From: Acridotheres tristis
Taxonomy: Eukaryota > Chordata > Aves > Passeriformes > Sturnidae
Length of the DNA: 64,000 nt
NCBI GenBank assembly: GCA_037013685.1
Contig: CM072899.1
Coordinates: 2,039,479-2,103,478, forward strand
Direction of reading: 5' to 3'
In this document: positions 61,421 through 64,000 of the stretch, one piece after another
Numbering within the stretch: the first letter of the stretch is position 1
How the letters are laid out: every line of letters starts with the position of its first letter
Notes under the pieces: model-generated
What the model saw: only the letters and a program-made list of their open reading frames with translations
Database searches by the model: none
What the model was told of the DNA's origin: nothing
Position numbers and translations under genes: made by a program

Positions 61421-64000
61421 CCCACGTGATGAGGCTCTGAGATCTCACCCTCCTCCTGCTCAGAGCAGCCCCTTCCCCTCTGTGGGCAGGAGGTGATAAC
61501 CTGGTATCAGACAGCTCTCAAGGACTCAATACCTTGATTATTCTCTTGTTAATATTTCAATCTCCCCCAGCCCAGCTGGTTTCAGTCCTTGGTTAAGGCT
61601 GAGCCAGGCCTGAGTGCTCACAAGCTGAGAGTGACGTGGTGAGCTGGGAGAAAAAACAACCCAAAAGTGCTGCTGACGTTTGTGCCTTTGATATTTCTCA
61701 CTCATGTTGGGAAGCAGAAACCCTGCCAGACATCTCCATGCTCTGGTGATTCTGCTTCAACCCCTCTCTCTGCATTTATAACCTCCTTGAGGCATCTCCC
61801 ATGTATTTATTTTGTCAAGTTTTGGCTGCCTCGGGTGCTGAGAGCATCACAGAAAGCACCAGGGACCACGTCAAGGTGGTCAAACCCTGGGAAGGTTTAA
61901 CTGTGCCCAGGTTTGCAAAGTTAAATCTCAACCAAAATATTGACATAAAGAAGCGCTGTGTAGATAACTAAGATCAGTGTAAACCAGCTTTTGTCTGTGA
62001 AGTGGACCATAAACCGATAAAGAAATCAAGTGAAATGGGGAATTGCTTCCCTGCATCCTCTGTGAGAAGAGTAATTTCAGATACTGCTGTCCCACAGGAA
62101 ATATGCTTACAGGGGCTGTGAGCAAAGCCATGGCTGATGTACAGTGGCAGGATGAAGTGCACTAAGTCACTTCACATGACAAGCAAATCATTTTTCACCT
62201 TTCAGGCATTTATTTCAAGCAGATTAATCAAAAAGAACCATTCTGATTTCTGTGGATACCTAAATTAGTTTAACTCCTTTACTGAACAACCTCTATTTGA
62301 GACTTAGTAAGTCAAATTCATATGAACATTTTACAGCAAAATGACAAAAAAAAAAAAAAAAAAAACCACATTATTTTTATAGCTCTAATGAGAACCCTAT
62401 ACAACCAGAAATGATGTAAAATGATCCACCTACAACAGAGCTGATCCGGTGAACGTTCATATTTCACATCCCACAAATCCCTTCCAGCCCCAAATGATGC
62501 AAAATCCTGGATAAAAACCACACATATTTTTGGTCAGGTATGTTTTGGTTTAAGTGTACATCTCTGCAATGAAGTTTGGCATTCTTTAAGCAGAGGGCAG
62601 TATTACATCAGGAAATGGTTATTAAAGTTACCTGCTGCACAGCATGGGAGATTACAGCACTGCAATTGAACAGACATATTCCAGGTAACTGATTTTATGG
62701 ATATATAAAGTTTCAGAAACTACAGCTATCTTCAATTATGACAGAAAATTATAGACAGGAGAGCACTGCAGCCTCCTCCTACACTTGGCTAAGAATAAAA
62801 AAACCTCCTTGTTTTACTTTGACCAAGTGCCTCTAATCCCAGAGGGTTTACCCTTCTCAAATTAGCAGTTCATGAAATATAAATAGACCAGCTCCTCTGT
62901 CCATTTATCCTCTGAATCCACATGTTCTCCCATCCCTCCTGGACCTGGCAATCCTCTAACAGGAATAACTCCTCTGAGCATCCTTTGATGCTCTGGTCCT
63001 TTTGGCTCCTGCCATCCCCAAATCCTCCTGCTGCTGCCCCTCCTAATGGCAAAGTCAGAGCTGAAAACACGGCCAGGAGATAAAATTCCACAGCAAAGGC
63101 TCAGCCTTAGAACTCTTCCTCCTGCTCTGACATTTGTGTAACATTCAGAGGCCTCTTGCTCACACAGAGCTGCTCCTCTCCACCAGCCAAGCACTTCAGA
63201 TGGGAAGAATTATCTATTCCTCACTGACATCTTCCACTAAATGGAACATTTAATTAATTTGGTCCTAGGCCAGTCTGATCTCTTTTGCTTGCATGAAGAC
63301 GAACACGACTTGTAACTCTCTGGCACTGTTTCTTCTCCTCCTCCTCCCCCTCAAAAGGAACTTTAGTTGTTTACAGAATAGATACAAGAAAATCCAAGCT
63401 GGTACAGTGACACATCATTAGTTAAAAATACACCACAGCATAAAGAGCTTTAGTGGCGAGAGCGCATCGGAATGCGGAATTACACAAAAATGGCCTAGGA
63501 AGGAAAATGAAAGTCATCTGCAAAGTGGTGATTTTTCCTGCTGCAGGCTGGAACAGAAGAGAAAAAGACTGCAAGCACTTTGTGTTACTGCAGAAGGCCA
63601 ACTTTAGTGCAATTAACCAAGTTGAAAATATGGTATAAAGGGTTATAAAAATACTTGAAATGTATTACCATCCTCTAAAATGCAGATGGTAAACACAGGG
63701 TGTGAGGTGGGGAAAGGTCTCAGAAGCAAATTCCAAGTGCAGGTCCCTGGCCAGAGCCAGCAGAAGCAGCAAAGACAATCTGTGATTTACAGCAAGTTGC
63801 AGGAAGCAGTGAAGACAGAGCTGGAAATGCAGCAGAGCTGAGAGAAGCTCCCGGGGAGATTCCTGAGAAAAGCCCAAAGGCAGCGAGCCCCACGTTGGGT
63901 CTGAGAGCCACAACGAGCTGGGACTGCACACAGAGCCAGGCTGAGCCCAGCTGAGCCCAGCTCAGCTCCAAACCACAGCCAAGCCCAGAGCTGGGAGCTC
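61421..64000. other. Unique non-coding sequence, right edge
   Basis: About 2.6 kb with no recognised exon or interspersed repeat. An A20 run lies at 62346-62365. A small 'ctgagcccag' direct repeat occurs at 63939-63960. Minus-strand frames at 62862-63194 and 63665-63971 show no domain. Confidence 0.55.
62346..62365 (+). repeat. Poly(A) tract, 20 bp
   Basis: Uninterrupted A20 between 'aaatgac' and 'ccacattattt'. Confidence 0.9.

Noticed and set aside
10056..62365. Poly(A) tracts as tails of processed pseudogenes or SINEs
   Set aside because: No gene-like body, RNA polymerase III promoter or flanking target duplication was seen by eye at any of them.
1..64000. tRNA, rRNA, snRNA or well-known microRNA genes
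   Set aside because: No cloverleaf, box A/B, U6-type or familiar miRNA seed/hairpin sequence was noticed on reading both strands. A covariance-model scan would be needed to exclude them fully.

Overview
The window reads as vertebrate nuclear DNA from a bird, most likely a passerine. It is moderately AT-rich and CpG-poor. It carries at least 18 5'-truncated fragments of the avian LINE CR1, several of them of a type I associate with passerine genomes (inner motifs such as 'ccagggatccaggggcag' and a tail on 'aaggtcccttccaa'). A few stretches resemble avian retroviral LTRs. Nothing bacterial, plasmid or viral-genomic is visible.

No protein-coding gene can be established. Nearly all reading frames are short, begin and end at random, and many of the longer ones are translations of CR1 3' ends or of a minisatellite. 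The best exon-like segment is 27612-27755, a 47-codon frame with a possible splice acceptor, a stop codon and an AATAAA about 30 bp downstream. I do not recognise the peptide and hold it at low confidence. The window is therefore an intergenic stretch (gene desert) or the inside of a very large intron. The sequence alone does not decide which.

Layout. 1-9.5 kb: unique sequence with a 30-bp duplication and one LTR-like block (6.5-7.1 kb). 9.6-16.6 kb: unique sequence, a poly(A) tract and small CR1 tails. 16.6-17.6 kb: nested repeat cluster (CR1, LTR-like block, CR1). 19.7-22.1 kb: poly(A) tracts and two CR1s. 22.4-22.9 kb: small CpG-rich islet. 24.5-30 kb: CR1 fragments, a five-site GATA motif cluster (25.6 kb) and the possible exon. 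31.0-31.5 kb: the strongest CpG-rich islet. 35-38 kb: three CR1s, a 41-bp duplication and a 25-bp tandem repeat. 38-46 kb: mostly unique, with a GATA motif cluster at 42.5 kb. 46.17-46.64 kb: a 15-copy 31/32-bp minisatellite. 48-51.3 kb: three CR1s, one with an internal 22-bp triplication. 53.8-59.3 kb: two LTR-like blocks around unique sequence. 60.1 kb: a compact CpG cluster bracketed by TGATTAAA. 61.2 kb: a last CR1.

There is no pathway or operon to describe. What may be functional here is regulatory: the two GATA clusters and three CpG islets. These are motif- and composition-level inferences that need cross-species alignment. I found no convincing undescribed biological system in the window.
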